A stretch of 64,000 nt of DNA from Austropuccinia psidii. Its lineage: Eukaryota; Basidiomycota; Pucciniomycetes; Pucciniales; Sphaerophragmiaceae. Below are positions 33,600-43,900 of the stretch, piece after piece. Position 1 is the stretch's first letter, and each line of letters opens with the position of its first letter. The stretch covers positions 3,472,001 through 3,536,000 of the forward strand of contig JALGQZ010000019.1 in assembly GCA_023105745.1 (NCBI GenBank). The letters run 5' to 3'. The translations under genes and the position numbers were made by a program. The notes under the pieces were generated by a model. That model was not told where the DNA came from, ran no database searches, and saw nothing but the letters and a program-made list of their open reading frames with translations.

Positions 33600-34135
33600 T
33601 TATCTGCTGGTTTCTGAATGGTTTGAAGCCACTGGAAAGCTGATTTGGCCTGCTTCTTGTGAGCCTGAAGGAATCTGAGTAGGCCCTGTCTGGGTTAACT
33701 GTTCTTCTATAGCTTGGATAGTGGCTTGATTCTCCCTTATCCTCTGTGCCCTTGCCTCCAGGAGTCTTAACTGCCTGGTAGGATTCCAACCTTTGGTTAT
33801 TACCATCAGGTCTTTGAAGTCTATCTCTCTGAGACAGATCTTCTGGAAACTTGCTTCAAGTTCTTCCCAGTGACTTGCCAGGTTGAACCTCTTGTTGTCC
33901 ATGCTCCATTGGAGTAAGTCCTTGAGGAGTTGGTGGAGCTGAAGAGCTTGATCCATGTCTTTCCAGTCCTCTGGTTTGAGGTCTCCATTGAATTGGAGTG
34001 TGAATGTCAGGGTTGATACTATCTCCCTCATTGTTTTTCCATCCACTACTGTGTCCAAGGTGTCCTCTTTCAGGTCTTCTGGTTCTGGACAAACCTTCTC
34101 TGTCCTCTGGTTGGTTCCTTTGGAAGCCAAGATCT
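33600..34135 (-). pseudogene. Element C ORF1 second exon, overlapping the gag start
   Basis: In the ORF1 frame: CPEPEDLKEDTLDTVVDGKT, LQWSMDNKRFNLASHWEELE, WNPTRQLRLLEARAQRIREN, then EEQLTQTGPTQIPSGSQ. The Glu pair here is Glu-stop in D. A second frame over the same DNA starts at the gag-pol ATG 34155 (MSPVHLKDLGFQRNQ) and stays open for 99 codons to 33856. Both frames are close in C and D. Confidence 0.6.
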
Positions 34136-34203
34136 TTGAGGTGTACAGGTGACATGTTAGTGTTTCCAAGCAGTCAAAAGCTTTATGTTCTTAGGGTATT
34201 TAC
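34136..34203 (-). other. Intron 2 of element C, acceptor mutated
   Basis: Donor AAAG|GTAAAT at 34203. The branch-like sequence CACTAACATG combines the CTAAC branch motif, the ORF1-frame stop TAA and the gag-pol ATG (34155). The acceptor is CAA where D has CAG, so this copy could not splice at the D position. Confidence 0.6.
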
Positions 34204-34502
34204 CTTTGACTGTGCCTTGTACAAATTTGTTATCTTCTGATTTGGGCAGTTTACCTTTGGAGGTTACAACTGGGTTAATAATTGTAATTTCCCTGTACAA
34301 GCTATCAAGGTTGGTTTACCTTGTATTGATGCGGAATTTCGTGATTTTCTACTCTTCTGTGTGGCAATGCGTTTCCACTTCTTTGCTGTTAATAGGCCTT
34401 CACTGTGCCTCTTTCCTTTGCCTTTGCTGCCCTCTGGTTCTGAGGGTGTCTCTGGTGTGTTGGCCTGTGACTGGCTTTCAAGTGGTATGAACTTATCTTC
34501 CA
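34204..34502 (-). pseudogene. Element C ORF1 first coding exon
   Basis: Follows the leader intron: spliced ATG, then EDKFIPLESQSQANTPETPS and SEPEGSKGKGKRHSEG, a basic low-complexity protein segment shared with D. Lesions near 34260 (frame ends at 34264 in the long frame) separate it from the KGKLPKSEDN-type end before intron 2. Confidence 0.55.
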
Positions 34503-35061
34503 CTGAATCAAAAAAGGAAAAAGAGTGCTTATGTCAGTTAAGACTTCTCAAGAAATGCTGGTTTTGAACGTCTAAGAATAGCCTCTGGGCTTGTATATTA
34601 TTACAATGTGCCCTTGTACAATGACAGTGTGATTGAATCAACAATTCCACGTCAGAAATACAGCTTACTGATATTTGGTAAACTGTTTTATACCAATATC
34701 TCACAGAATAACTTGTAATTAGCAAGTGTAAACTGGAAAAAAGTGGTGTGTAACAGGGCAATTGAGTTAACAATATGTCCAACCACGCCTCAACTGTTGG
34801 TTTATCAGTATGAGGTGTCTTATTTTAATTAAAAAATGAGACTGGATTGATGGCTTAAGTTTTTTTATATGTAAAACACGCCAAGAATAAGGGTCTTGTG
34901 GTTATTAGCCATGTGACAGGTACTCTTAAAATATGAGTAAAAAAGGTGGTATATGTACCAAAAAAGAGAAATATATATATAATATATATATTTTCAAGAA
35001 ATATTACGCCTAAAAAGAATAAAACAATTGTCAGAAAGTGAGAAATAAGAGAAAAACTCAC
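34503..35061 (-). other. Leader intron 1 of element C
   Basis: Donor CTTATAA|GTGAGT (35061) and acceptor TTTTTTGATTCAG (34503), 559 bp. Joining A35062 with T34502 G34501 makes ATG GAA GAT. Same structure as D 10195-10745. The stretch is AT-rich with no other gene. Confidence 0.65.
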
Positions 35062-35088
35062 TTATAAGGGTCCAAAAGGGTTTAAAAT

Positions 35089-35103
35089 ACGGCCAGGCCC
35101 CCA
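35089..35103 (-). other. Primer-binding site of element C
   Basis: The minus strand reads TGGGGGCCTGGCCGT three bases after the 5' LTR end, identical to D. Confidence 0.75.
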
Positions 35104-35106
35104 AAA

Positions 35107-36623
35107 TGTCAGCTGGAGTCTATGTTGAAGCAGTAATTAGGCTATTTACAACTATAACTATGACTGTGACACATAAAGATAATTTTAAAATAAGAGTTTT
35201 TTAATAATATAATAGTCTATAATATAATAAAAGGGTTCTACTATTGAAAAATAGTGGTGGTGAGCGCTATTGAGAACCCTGGATGCAGTCTTACCAGTTG
35301 GATTACTATAATAAGAACTACAATAATTAAAATGAGAATTATTCCCTGATTATTTCCCAAGAGTAAAACTCTTTTGGACAGTTTACTGCGTAGGATATTC
35401 AAGAGCAGGATGAGGACACAATTCTGGCTGTGAAAAGCCACCTTTTTATCCTGAAATGGGGTGGAAAGGGTGCTAGACCTTTCCATGTAGAGGAAGTGAA
35501 GATTTTTTACTCTCTAGTACTGGCTTGTGGTTTGCAAACAGCCTGTATAACCTGTATTGGGCTCAGATGTGGCTTTGAAACCAAATCTGTGCAGTTTTCA
35601 CCAATACAGGGTGAAAGCTTTCATCTGGGGACCTCACAGCCTGATTTTGACGTGTATGACGCATAGAATTCTGCACAGAACCTATATGGGACCCCAGTAT
35701 TGACTGACATATGAGGTATTGAAGTAAAAACAAAATTCTTTGTCCATTTGACACCTCATATTCATGGTTATGGGATATTATCCCATGGTAAGGCTGTATA
35801 TGACAGCAGGTGGGAATCTGACCTTAAAACAGCCATAACGTTGTCAATTCTTGAGATATCAACCTCAAAACTGGTTCAGTGTGTAGCCCTGTATGTGCTC
35901 TACACAATGGTACCTTCTTTGATATGGTTATCATTAAATATGGCAAAGTTATCCCATTTATAAGACCTTTGTACATTTGCGTGGTATAGGCAAAAAGCTG
36001 TATTGAGCTTATTTGCCCCATAACTTTTGTTCTAGTTGAGCTATGGGGAAATGGATGACACCATAAGATAGACCTGATTGTATTGAGCTTATTTGCCCCA
36101 TAACCTTTGTTCTAGTTGAGCTATGGGGAAATGGATGACACCATAAGATAGACCTGAATTTTCTCTTTCCAAAAAGACCCCACTTCAAGTATCTCACACT
36201 AAAACTGTAGAAGATAGATGGGAGGTGAATGTTTTCTTCACCCTTATTTGGCCTGAAATTGACCATAACTCCAGTAATATTGCTGCTAGCTCAGTTTGGC
36301 TCGTACCATTGGATAGCCCTGGCTTGGAGCGTCATTGTGAGTACCCATTTGATGGGGTTAAGCCTCTCCTTCTAGATTTTAGATGAGAGGTGAAAATTAA
36401 GGTTTATGCTCAGCAATAACTTTGAGCAGGAATAACTTTGTTATTTCTTGTCCTATGGTGATGGGACTTATGTTTTCAGAAAGAGGTGAGTTTCCTCTTT
36501 CTTTTGATACCTCTTGAGCTGATTTGGCTCAGCTCCATGTTTTGGTGGTATCTTGGCTATACCATTGGTTTATGACATTTTGGCTGTCATGCTTGTGCTC
36601 TGGTTTTGAGTCACAGGCTGACA
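35107..36623 (-). repeat. 5' LTR of element C
   Basis: TGTCAGCTGGAGTC to CACAGGCTGACA, 1517 bp. The extra length relative to the 3' LTR is the 80-bp tandem duplication at 36001-36157. The minus-strand 63-codon frame recurs at 35563-35754. Confidence 0.94.
36001..36157. repeat. 80-bp tandem duplication within one C LTR
   Basis: The block beginning TATTGAGCTTATTTGCCCC at 36001 repeats from 36081, both copies ending in ATAGACCTGA. The other C LTR and both D LTRs have one copy, so the duplication arose after insertion. Confidence 0.9.
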
Positions 36624-37424
36624 TTTGTCTTATGCCATAATACCATCCTTTTGCAGATTTCTCAAACAATGAATGTAATATTGCAGTAATTCATTCATCT
36701 GGTATGGCATAATCCTCTTTCAGCATGTCAATTGTCTTGATAAATTACATGTGATCATATTCACCTTCTCCTGTGAATGTTAGCCATTCTTTCAATTGAA
36801 GTGCTTCCTTAATTAAGACTTGGTGTTTGTCTTGGTGACTTAAGTCTGTTATGAATGGATTTGTTAATTCCTCTTTTGGCTTAACAGGGCTTTTTATGTG
36901 AGAAAATGGGGTTGATAACTTTGGCATATTTGAGTTAGCCTCATTAATTTTATCCATTTTTTCAGTAATAAGGCTTATTTCACCTTGAATGTCATCTTTC
37001 AGATGAATTCTTGCTTCATCACTCTTTTGCACATGGTCCGAAAGTAATTTTTGGTGTGATGAAGTCTTTTCTTCAAATCTTTCCACAGAAATACTTAGTT
37101 TGTTTAATTTTTCTGTAACATTGTCAATACTTATGTCATAATTGATTGTCAAAGTTTTACATTTTATATCTTTTATGTATTTATCCAATTTGTGTTGTCC
37201 TTGTATTAATTCTTGAGTGTTATCAATCAAAATCTTTGGTTTATTACTTTCAATAATAAACTTAATTTTGTCAATTTATTTTTTATTTTGTACAACAATT
37301 TTTGTTAAAGAGGATAAGTAGTTGTTTATTTCTTGTAATGATAATAAATTGTTTTTAATTTCTTTTAGAGGTAATGTACTCTCTTTAATTTCTGTTAAAG
37401 TATTTACAACATCTTTGGAAAAGG
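36624..37424 (-). pseudogene. Element E capsid start and coiled-coil region
   Basis: Continuation of E to the right of C. The frame 36745-37230 reads NTQELIQGQHKLDKYIKDIK, NVTEKLNKLSISVERFEEKT, LKEWLTFTGEGEYDHM. It is then interrupted by a TAA, with capsid residues continuing (TIDMLKEDY, FEKSAKGWYYGIRQ). 37231-37424 is the upstream part of the coiled coil with several stops. Confidence 0.85.
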
Positions 37425-37922
37425 TTATTTCTTTGGGAAAAGAGGTTTTCTCATTCTTTGTTCTTCCTTGTCCTTGAATTCCATCAAGGTTCTAGCAGTG
37501 TTGAGTACATTGTCCATGGCATCCTTTTGGATTTTTGGAATCCTGTAGCTTGGGGAATATGGTTTTCTCCAATCCTTTTTCCTGTTCTTCTTCCCTTCTT
37601 GGGGAAGTGGGTTGGCTTGGGGCTTTCTGGTAGAAGCTACTGGGGCTTCTTCCTTGGTTGCCTCCTTCTTTTTGGCATGGTCCTTCTTGATCTTTTTGAT
37701 TTGAGGTTTGGATGATAGTGGATTCCATCCATTGGAGTATCCCACTATTTCCTCCTCTTTGAGGAACTTTTTCAGGATGTGCCAGGAGTTCATCACTCCT
37801 TGGTGTATTTGGGGCAACATTTCCCAGTCCTTGTCTTTGTACACTGTGTAGTACTGTTTGTTCTGGCTCATGTAAATGTATATTTTAGGCCTCTGAATGT
37901 GATTTGTACCTGTTTGAGTCAC
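37425..37922 (-). CDS. Element E ORF1 C-terminal block (overlaps gag N-terminus)
   Basis: 165 open codons: QGVMNSWHILKKFLKEEEIV, NGWNPLSSKPQIKKIKKDHA, EEAPVASTRKPQANP, a basic stretch, then SYRIPKIQKDAMDNVLNTAR, TLMEFKDKEEQRMR and the stop. F and B share the same order and closing motif. The gag frame over these bases is broken (stop in HGQCTQHC), so the ORF1 frame is better preserved than gag here. Upstream stops (37923-38040) require a further intron or are decay. Function unknown. Confidence 0.55.
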   Translation of the reverse strand: MTQTGTNHIQRPKIYIYMSQNKQYYTVYKDKDWEMLPQIHQGVMNSWHILKKFLKEEEIVGYSNGWNPLSSKPQIKKIKKDHAKKKEATKEEAPVASTRKPQANPLPQEGKKNRKKDWRKPYSPSYRIPKIQKDAMDNVLNTARTLMEFKDKEEQRMRKPLFPKK

Positions 37923-38118
37923 TCATACTTAGTTCTAACTCTGGTTCAGATATCATGGGCATTTCTGGGACTTGCCTTTGGGATAAGGCACTTCCTTGTG
38001 TGGATTCTGTTACACTGGGGATATTGCCCTTCCTTTTCACTTTTGAGGAATCAATTCTACCTCTGAGTCCAGCTCCATCTGATTGAATGGAGTATTGGGA
38101 GCCTCTTCTGGTAGTCAT
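37885..38118 (-). pseudogene. Element E gag-pol N-terminus
   Basis: Starts at ATG 38118 inside intron 2: MTTRRGSQYSIQSDG, matching [16 protein letters not shown] of F, and EPELELSMSDSN (F has SEPELIYGN). It ends at TAA 37885-37887, where F is open. After that the frame resembles F again (QTVLHSVQRQGLGNV). Confidence 0.7.
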
Positions 38119-38194
38119 GTTCTAAGAAAAATAAAAAATAAGAGGATTTCAGAACAGGAATTTTCTTATGGCAATTTATAAATGAGGTACTCAC
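38108..38194 (-). other. Intron 2 of element E
   Basis: Donor GAAG|GTGAGT at 38194, pyrimidine-rich tract, and acceptor either TTTCTTAG (38122) or ACTACCAG (38108). The latter keeps the ORF1 frame used in B. The gag-pol ATG lies within it. Confidence 0.55.
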
Positions 38195-38345
38195 CTTCAG
38201 GGTCCTGAATGGTGGGTCCTGGAAAGTCTAATTTCTTAGCTTTCTTTTTCTTAGTGATTATTGGTGTTGGCGAACTTTGAAAAGTTGCTTCCACAAATCT
38301 TTCAACAGTGGTTTGGTTGTCCTCTGTTGGATTGTCTTCAAACAT
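38195..38345 (-). CDS. Element E ORF1 first coding exon
   Basis: Begins MFEDNPTEDNQTTVERFVEA and contains KKKKAKKLDFPGPTIQDPEG before the intron-2 donor. Here ATG is present in the DNA directly after TTTTTT; relatives have an AG|TG acceptor at this point, so loss of one G may have fused the split start codon. Short, acidic then basic, function unknown. Confidence 0.45.
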
Positions 38346-38836
38346 AAAAAAGACAAATAAATATAAGTCTTTTATATAAAAAGTGTTATTTTTGGTAAGA
38401 TATGGCAATTTTCCACGTAAAAATTGCTTTTATATCTTAAAAAATGGAAAAAAATAAAGAAATGAAACTAAAATGACTAAACAATAACTTTCTTTATTGG
38501 TTTTTATTTATAATTTTTTTTTGTTTTTTATATTTTTATTTTTGAAGAATAAAATAAAAAAATGAATATGATTCTTTTATAGAATTATTTATAATATAAA
38601 ATTATTTTGAATATATAAAATATATTTTTTAATTACGAGAGTCACTCAAAGAAAGTTCTTGCAAGTCTAAGGATCTGAAAACCCCTGTGAAAGACAGTAC
38701 AATTGCTTTCCAAATGCCTCAATAGTATTTAAAATAAATAAATATAACATTATTATATAATTTTATGATTATAATTATAATTTATTATTGGATAAACCCA
38801 ATTAGAATCTTTTTGAAGGTCTTTTAGAGTAAATAT
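38346..38836 (-). other. Element E untranslated leader
   Basis: Very AT-rich leader between PBS and ORF1. It holds a donor candidate TTTGA|GTGACT at 38645 and a block (ATTGAGGCATTTGG near 38730) also found in F near 47090. No gene seen. Confidence 0.5.
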
Positions 38837-38852
38837 CACGCCCAGGCCCCCA
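38837..38852 (-). other. Primer-binding site of element E
   Basis: The minus strand reads TGGGGGCCTGGGCGTG, one base different from D and F, two bases after the 5' LTR. Confidence 0.75.
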
Positions 38853-38854
38853 AA

Positions 38855-38879
38855 TGTAAGGTTTGACTATGAAACAATA
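38855..38879 (-). repeat. 5' LTR of element E, 25-bp end fragment
   Basis: TGTAAGGTTTGACTATG up to the CAATA target site (38875-38879) of element F. The remainder of the LTR is at 49153-51113. The neighbouring TGTAAGATGTG is the start of the F LTR, not a repeat of this LTR. Confidence 0.93.
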
Positions 38880-40800
38880 TGTAAGATGTGACTATGAAAC
38901 TGGTTATAATATTACTATTAATCAACAGTACTATGTCTGTTCTTATGAAATATGATAATAAAATATTATTATAACCACAATTAAATAATTAAAAATTATT
39001 TCTTTCACGTTTTAAGCACTACTAGTGATTTTAACAGTGAGCAAGTAATTGTCTACAAGAATCAATTACAAGAAGAATTTAATAATAAAAACTTCTTTAT
39101 TAAAATAATAAAATTATTTTAATATATAATTATCTTTTGCAAGAATAATTATAAAGATAATTCTTGAAGAAAACTATTACTAGAGAAAAACTTTAAGAAT
39201 TAAGAATAAATGACTCACTAATACTCCAAAGAACTTATTGATAGGTAAGAGTAGAGAAATTTGACGTGGAATTGTGGATTTTAAGGGATCAAAAGGATTT
39301 ATAACAGTATTACAACAAAATATAGTTGGATTCTATGATTTCACGTCTTTCTGGATGATTTTGAAAGATTTAAAACACTTAAGAATAGCTTTAACTAATA
39401 CTTACTTGTTGGTAATAATGATTTAATAAATTGATAAGATGATTATTGGAAAAAACAGCAAGAAGAGGCTTCTTTTAAGTCAACAACAGCTCACAGAGGC
39501 GTACCATGGAGCAAACTGAAAAGCCAGTGAGTGAGAAAACAATAAACCCTTTTGGATTAATGATTGCATCATCTGTTGTCACATAAGATTATCATAATTA
39601 CTTAATTGATGCTTTTACGTGACTACCAACCCCAATATGGTTAAGAATAAAAGGAGTAACATCTGTAAATCTTCTTTTATTCTAAAATAATCATTGATTT
39701 CTCAAAGTTATCAATGTTATTGCCAATTTCATCACAGGTTGTAATTACTGTGAATTTTTGAAGATTCAGTGTTTCACGTAGAATGGTCAAAAATGGACTG
39801 TAAGTAGAACTTTTAATTTTACTAGTAAAACCATAATTCTTTTTGGTTGTACCATAGATAATACAGTTCTTCATTGGTCCTGAAAGTTTCAGAAAGATTC
39901 ATTAAGAATTGTATTTTTAATGAATTTTTGAAGTTTTTACCTCATTTCTACGTAGAATTGCAAATAGCAGTATTTTGCTGGTTGCTATGAGGTAAATCAA
40001 TGAATATGGATCCCAAAAGGGTTTAATTACTCTTTTAGGGTCTAGTCATGGAAAGTCATCAAGAATTGACGTGGTTACAGGAGTCTAAGTAGCTTATTAC
40101 CTCCTTGGCACGTCAAAATAGCAGGTTATTTGCTATTTTTCTTATGATTACAGTAGGTGTAACTTGGTAACCAAGTTCCCAAAGAGTTTTAGTTTACCAA
40201 TTGGGCCAAGATGAGCCATGGATCCATGCTCTGGAGCTATCCACGCCTCTGAGGCCTCAGAAGTTGGGTACCCTGGCTCTCTTTGATGTCTTTTGTCCCC
40301 CTTGCCTAATTTTTACGTCAAAATAGTAATTTAAGCTTAAAGTGAGATATCCACTATGGGTGTACCAAAAGTCCATGTAGGAATACCATGATATTAAGTG
40401 CTCAAAACATGCATAACACTATTCTTAGTGTATATGTAACATGGGATTTCTCACTTTCCCATTATTTTGGCTAAAAATCAAGAAAAACAAAACTTTTCAC
40501 GGATCTTTTATGTGGTATTAATGATGTGGTATTGAAGTATTTTCCATTTTACCACCTCAAATACTTAAATTTAGCTTATTCACTCTATGGAGCTACCCTA
40601 GGTGAATTTTTGTGTAGAATCCAAATCTGGTCTTAAATCCATGGATTTACTTACTCAATAAAAAGTTATTCATCTTTTCTGAAATTGAAAATGATGAATT
40701 TTGGATATATGCATGACTTATGAGTTTTGCATAATTCAAAATTTCTTTTTAAGATAATTGTGGCCTATTTGGGTATGTAAAATATACCTCAAGGCTCACA
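38880..40800 (-). repeat. 3' LTR of element F
   Basis: TGTAAGATGTGACTATG to CTCAAGGCTCACA. It holds about 12 CpG sites, nine of them within ACGT. A minus-strand frame of 65 codons (39677-39874) is repeated in the other LTR but has no recognisable similarity. Confidence 0.97.
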
Positions 40801-40820
40801 TTCCCTCCCACCAAAAAATA
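40801..40820 (-). other. Polypurine tract of element F
   Basis: The minus strand reads TTTTTTGGTGGGAGGGAA directly before the 3' LTR. Confidence 0.85.
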
Positions 40821-40940
40821 AAATTGTACTACAATTTTATTAGTGATAAAAGAATAAGGCCCCAAAGGGGTTTAATGTCCACTGTCCAACCTCTTCAAAT
40901 TACTCAGATCAAGTAATTTAAAGCACATTTATAGACATAT

Positions 40941-43900
40941 TCAGGCTTGTGGCCTTCTTTCATGTCTAAATCTTCTTAAGAGTTTATCTGAGTCAGGTAT
41001 TTCTGATTCTGCCATCCATTCATCTTCATGTACTGGATTTCTATATCTGACCAGATATTCTCTTTGATTTTTACCCCTAAGTCTCCTTTCTTTAATGACT
41101 CTCTTTATCTTTCTGTCTTCATTCTGTTCCACAGGTGGTACAGTTAAAGGAGTTGGGTTTCTTAAAGGAAACAATTCTTTATCAGCTGGTTGATAAGGTT
41201 TTATCAAGCTGACTGGAAATGTGGGGTGTTTATTTTCCAATTCACCACTCAATTCCACTTGAACTGCATTGGTTCCATGTAAGGCAACAATAACAAAAGG
41301 TCCTACATAAGAATCTTTAAGTTTCTTTGGGCCTTTGATATTATTAAAATTCAAGGTTGAAACTAGAACTAAGTCCCCTACTTTGAATTCTGGTACTTTA
41401 TGACTCTTGTCCCACTTCTGTTTTGCATAATCAAAAGCATCATCCATACTCTGTTTTGCATGGTGTTTTACTTTATCAAGCATTAATTTGAAGCTGGAAG
41501 CTGTAGGATGAATGTCAATTAAGTCTTTCCTCAGTGTGTCTTCTGGGAGTCTTGGATTCCATCCCTTTTCTAACATAGCAGGAGTTTGTCCTGTGGAAGA
41601 ATGGACTGATGTCTTGTATGCCAATTCTAATGCAGGTATCAGAGTGCACCAGTCATGGGTAAAGCCATCTGAGTCTTTAAATTCTAATCCATAAGCACAA
41701 AATCTCCTGATCATGTCTTCTAAAGTTTGAATCATCCTCTCTGCTAGCCCATCTGTTTGAGGGTGATATGCTGTAGAGAATGATAACTTAGTCCCAAACA
41801 ATCTATGAAGATTGGTCCAAAGTGCAGATGTGAACTTGGGGTCTCTGTCACTTTTGATATTCTTAAATAACCCTGTATGAGAAATAACTCTACTCCATAA
41901 AAGAAGAGCTGTATCCATAGCAGTGTCATCTTTATGACATGGTAAGAATATGGGAGTTTTGCTATATCTGTCTACAATGACTAAACAAGCATTATAACTT
42001 TTGTCACCACTTGGAGGAAGTGCTGTGACCCAATCCATGTGAACAACTTCCCAAGGGGATTTTGGTTCTTGAATATGGATCATCAATCCAAATTTCTTGC
42101 CTGTACTCCTGTTTGCTTTTTGGCATCTATCGCAGGTATGGCAATATTCAATGGTTTCTTTTCTCCAAGATGGCCACCATGCACAGTTCTTCACTTTTTC
42201 AAGTGTTCTGTCTTCTGATAGGTGTCCAGAGTAAATGCTATCATGGCATTCATGAAGAATGGTATTGATGAGCAATCTACTACACAGTGTCATTACACAA
42301 GAATGTTTCGTTCTATGGTAAATAATCCCATCAAACAAGTGAAATCTTCCTTCAGAATAGGAATTTTTCCAAACTTCATCTAGTGCATTAACCAAAGATG
42401 TGTCTTTGCAGTCTTTATCCAATAAAGAAGTCAAGATATGGCAATTCTTGTCTTGTTTATAAGACTCTCTGACCTCTTCAAAGAATTCAGTCCCAATATC
42501 AGTTATGTTAATTCCTTCAATTGGAATCTGTGGTTCAGCTTCCAAAGGTACATAAGCTGGGTTATCAGGAGTGTTGGCTAGAGCCCATCTACTAAGTCCA
42601 TCAGCATTTTTGTGAATGTTTCCTGCTTTATGAACTATAGTCATGTTTCCTCTATATTCTTGAATGGCTATTTGCCATCTCAACATATGTCTGTTGGGAG
42701 TTTTCATGTTAAGAAGTGATTTCACGGCATTACAGTCAGTTATCACTTCAAAAACACTGCCATCAAGGTAATAGTGTAATTTGTCAAGTGCCCATACCAA
42801 ACATAAGCACTCCATTTGGCTTGCACCATATCTGGCTTCTGTTGGTTTGATTTGTCTTGAGATATAACAAACTGGTCCTTCTGTAGGTTTGTCATCAATA
42901 ATTTGGACTTGGTGTAGGGCTGCCCCTAATCCATCTCCACATGCATCAATGTACAATTTAAAAGGAATATTCCAGTCAGGCATGAGGAGTAAAGGTGCTT
43001 CTGTAAGGGCTTTCTTTATCTTCTCATAAGCTTTAATTCTTTCCTGTGTCATTTCAAATACAGTCTGTTGATCACAGATTCTATAAAGTGACTTGGCTAG
43101 AATTGCAAAATCTTTCAAGTGTTGCCTATAGTAACTAGCAAATCCAAGAAAAGACATCATTTCTTTTTTATTCTGGGGTATTGGTTTAAGTAACACTGCT
43201 GCTACTTTATTCTTGTCAATACCCAAGCTCAAACCAGAAACAACATGTCCTAATGCTTTGAGTTCTTCAAAACCAAAATTGCATTTCTTAAGTGAAATTT
43301 TCATGTTCACTTCTGCAACTTTATGAAGTACTCTTGCAAGTCTTTCAAGGTGCAAAGACCATGAGTCAGAACATATAATAATATCATCAATATAAATGAT
43401 AAGCCATCCTTCAGACAATTCTGTGGGGAAGATGGTATTCATCATTCTTTGATAATGAGATGGAGCATTTTTAATGCCAAATGGCATTCTAAGATACTCA
43501 AAAATACCACAGTGAGTGATAATTCTAAGTAATTTCCTAGCTTTAGGCATCAAAACATTTTGATGAAAGCCTTTCAATGCATCCATTGATGTTATATACT
43601 TGGCTTTAGACAATTGAGTCAAGGTTTCTTGAATTCTAGGGATTGGATACCTATCTGGAACTGTGTAGGTATTCAAAGCTCTAAAATCTCCAACAATTCT
43701 TGATTTATCATTATGCCATGCAATAATAACAGGTGTTGTCACTTCAACTTCCTCATTATGGCCTACTTTCCTTAGCACACCAAGTTGGATCAACTCTTGG
43801 ATATGTTTTTCCAAGGCCTCTCTAGCTCTGGGACTGGCTGGATAAGCTGGTCTTCTAAGTACTGGAGGATATGGTCTATCAATATTAAGAGTAATATCAA

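Larger units (their letters stand above)
26843..36623 (-). mobile_element. Ty3/gypsy element C (minus strand)
   Basis: LTRs 26843-28279 (1437 bp) and 35107-36623 (1517 bp, longer by an 80-bp tandem duplication), perfect TTTGT target duplication (26838-26842, 36624-36628) in the capsid region of E. The interior is colinear with D on the opposite strand. Total 9.78 kb. Lesions: loss of intron-2 acceptor, several nonsense changes and single-base indels in gag, protease and RT. Inactive, but with fewer lesions than E. Confidence 0.95.

Noticed and set aside
38855..38905. Tandem repeat TGTAAGGTTTGACTATGAAA / TGTAAGATGTGACTATGAAA
   Set aside because: Explained by F inserting into the E LTR: TSD CAATA and the matching E sequence at 49153 account for it.
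39677..39874. 65-codon frame, repeated at 48029-48226
   Set aside because: Identical because the F LTRs are nearly identical; no independent evidence of coding.
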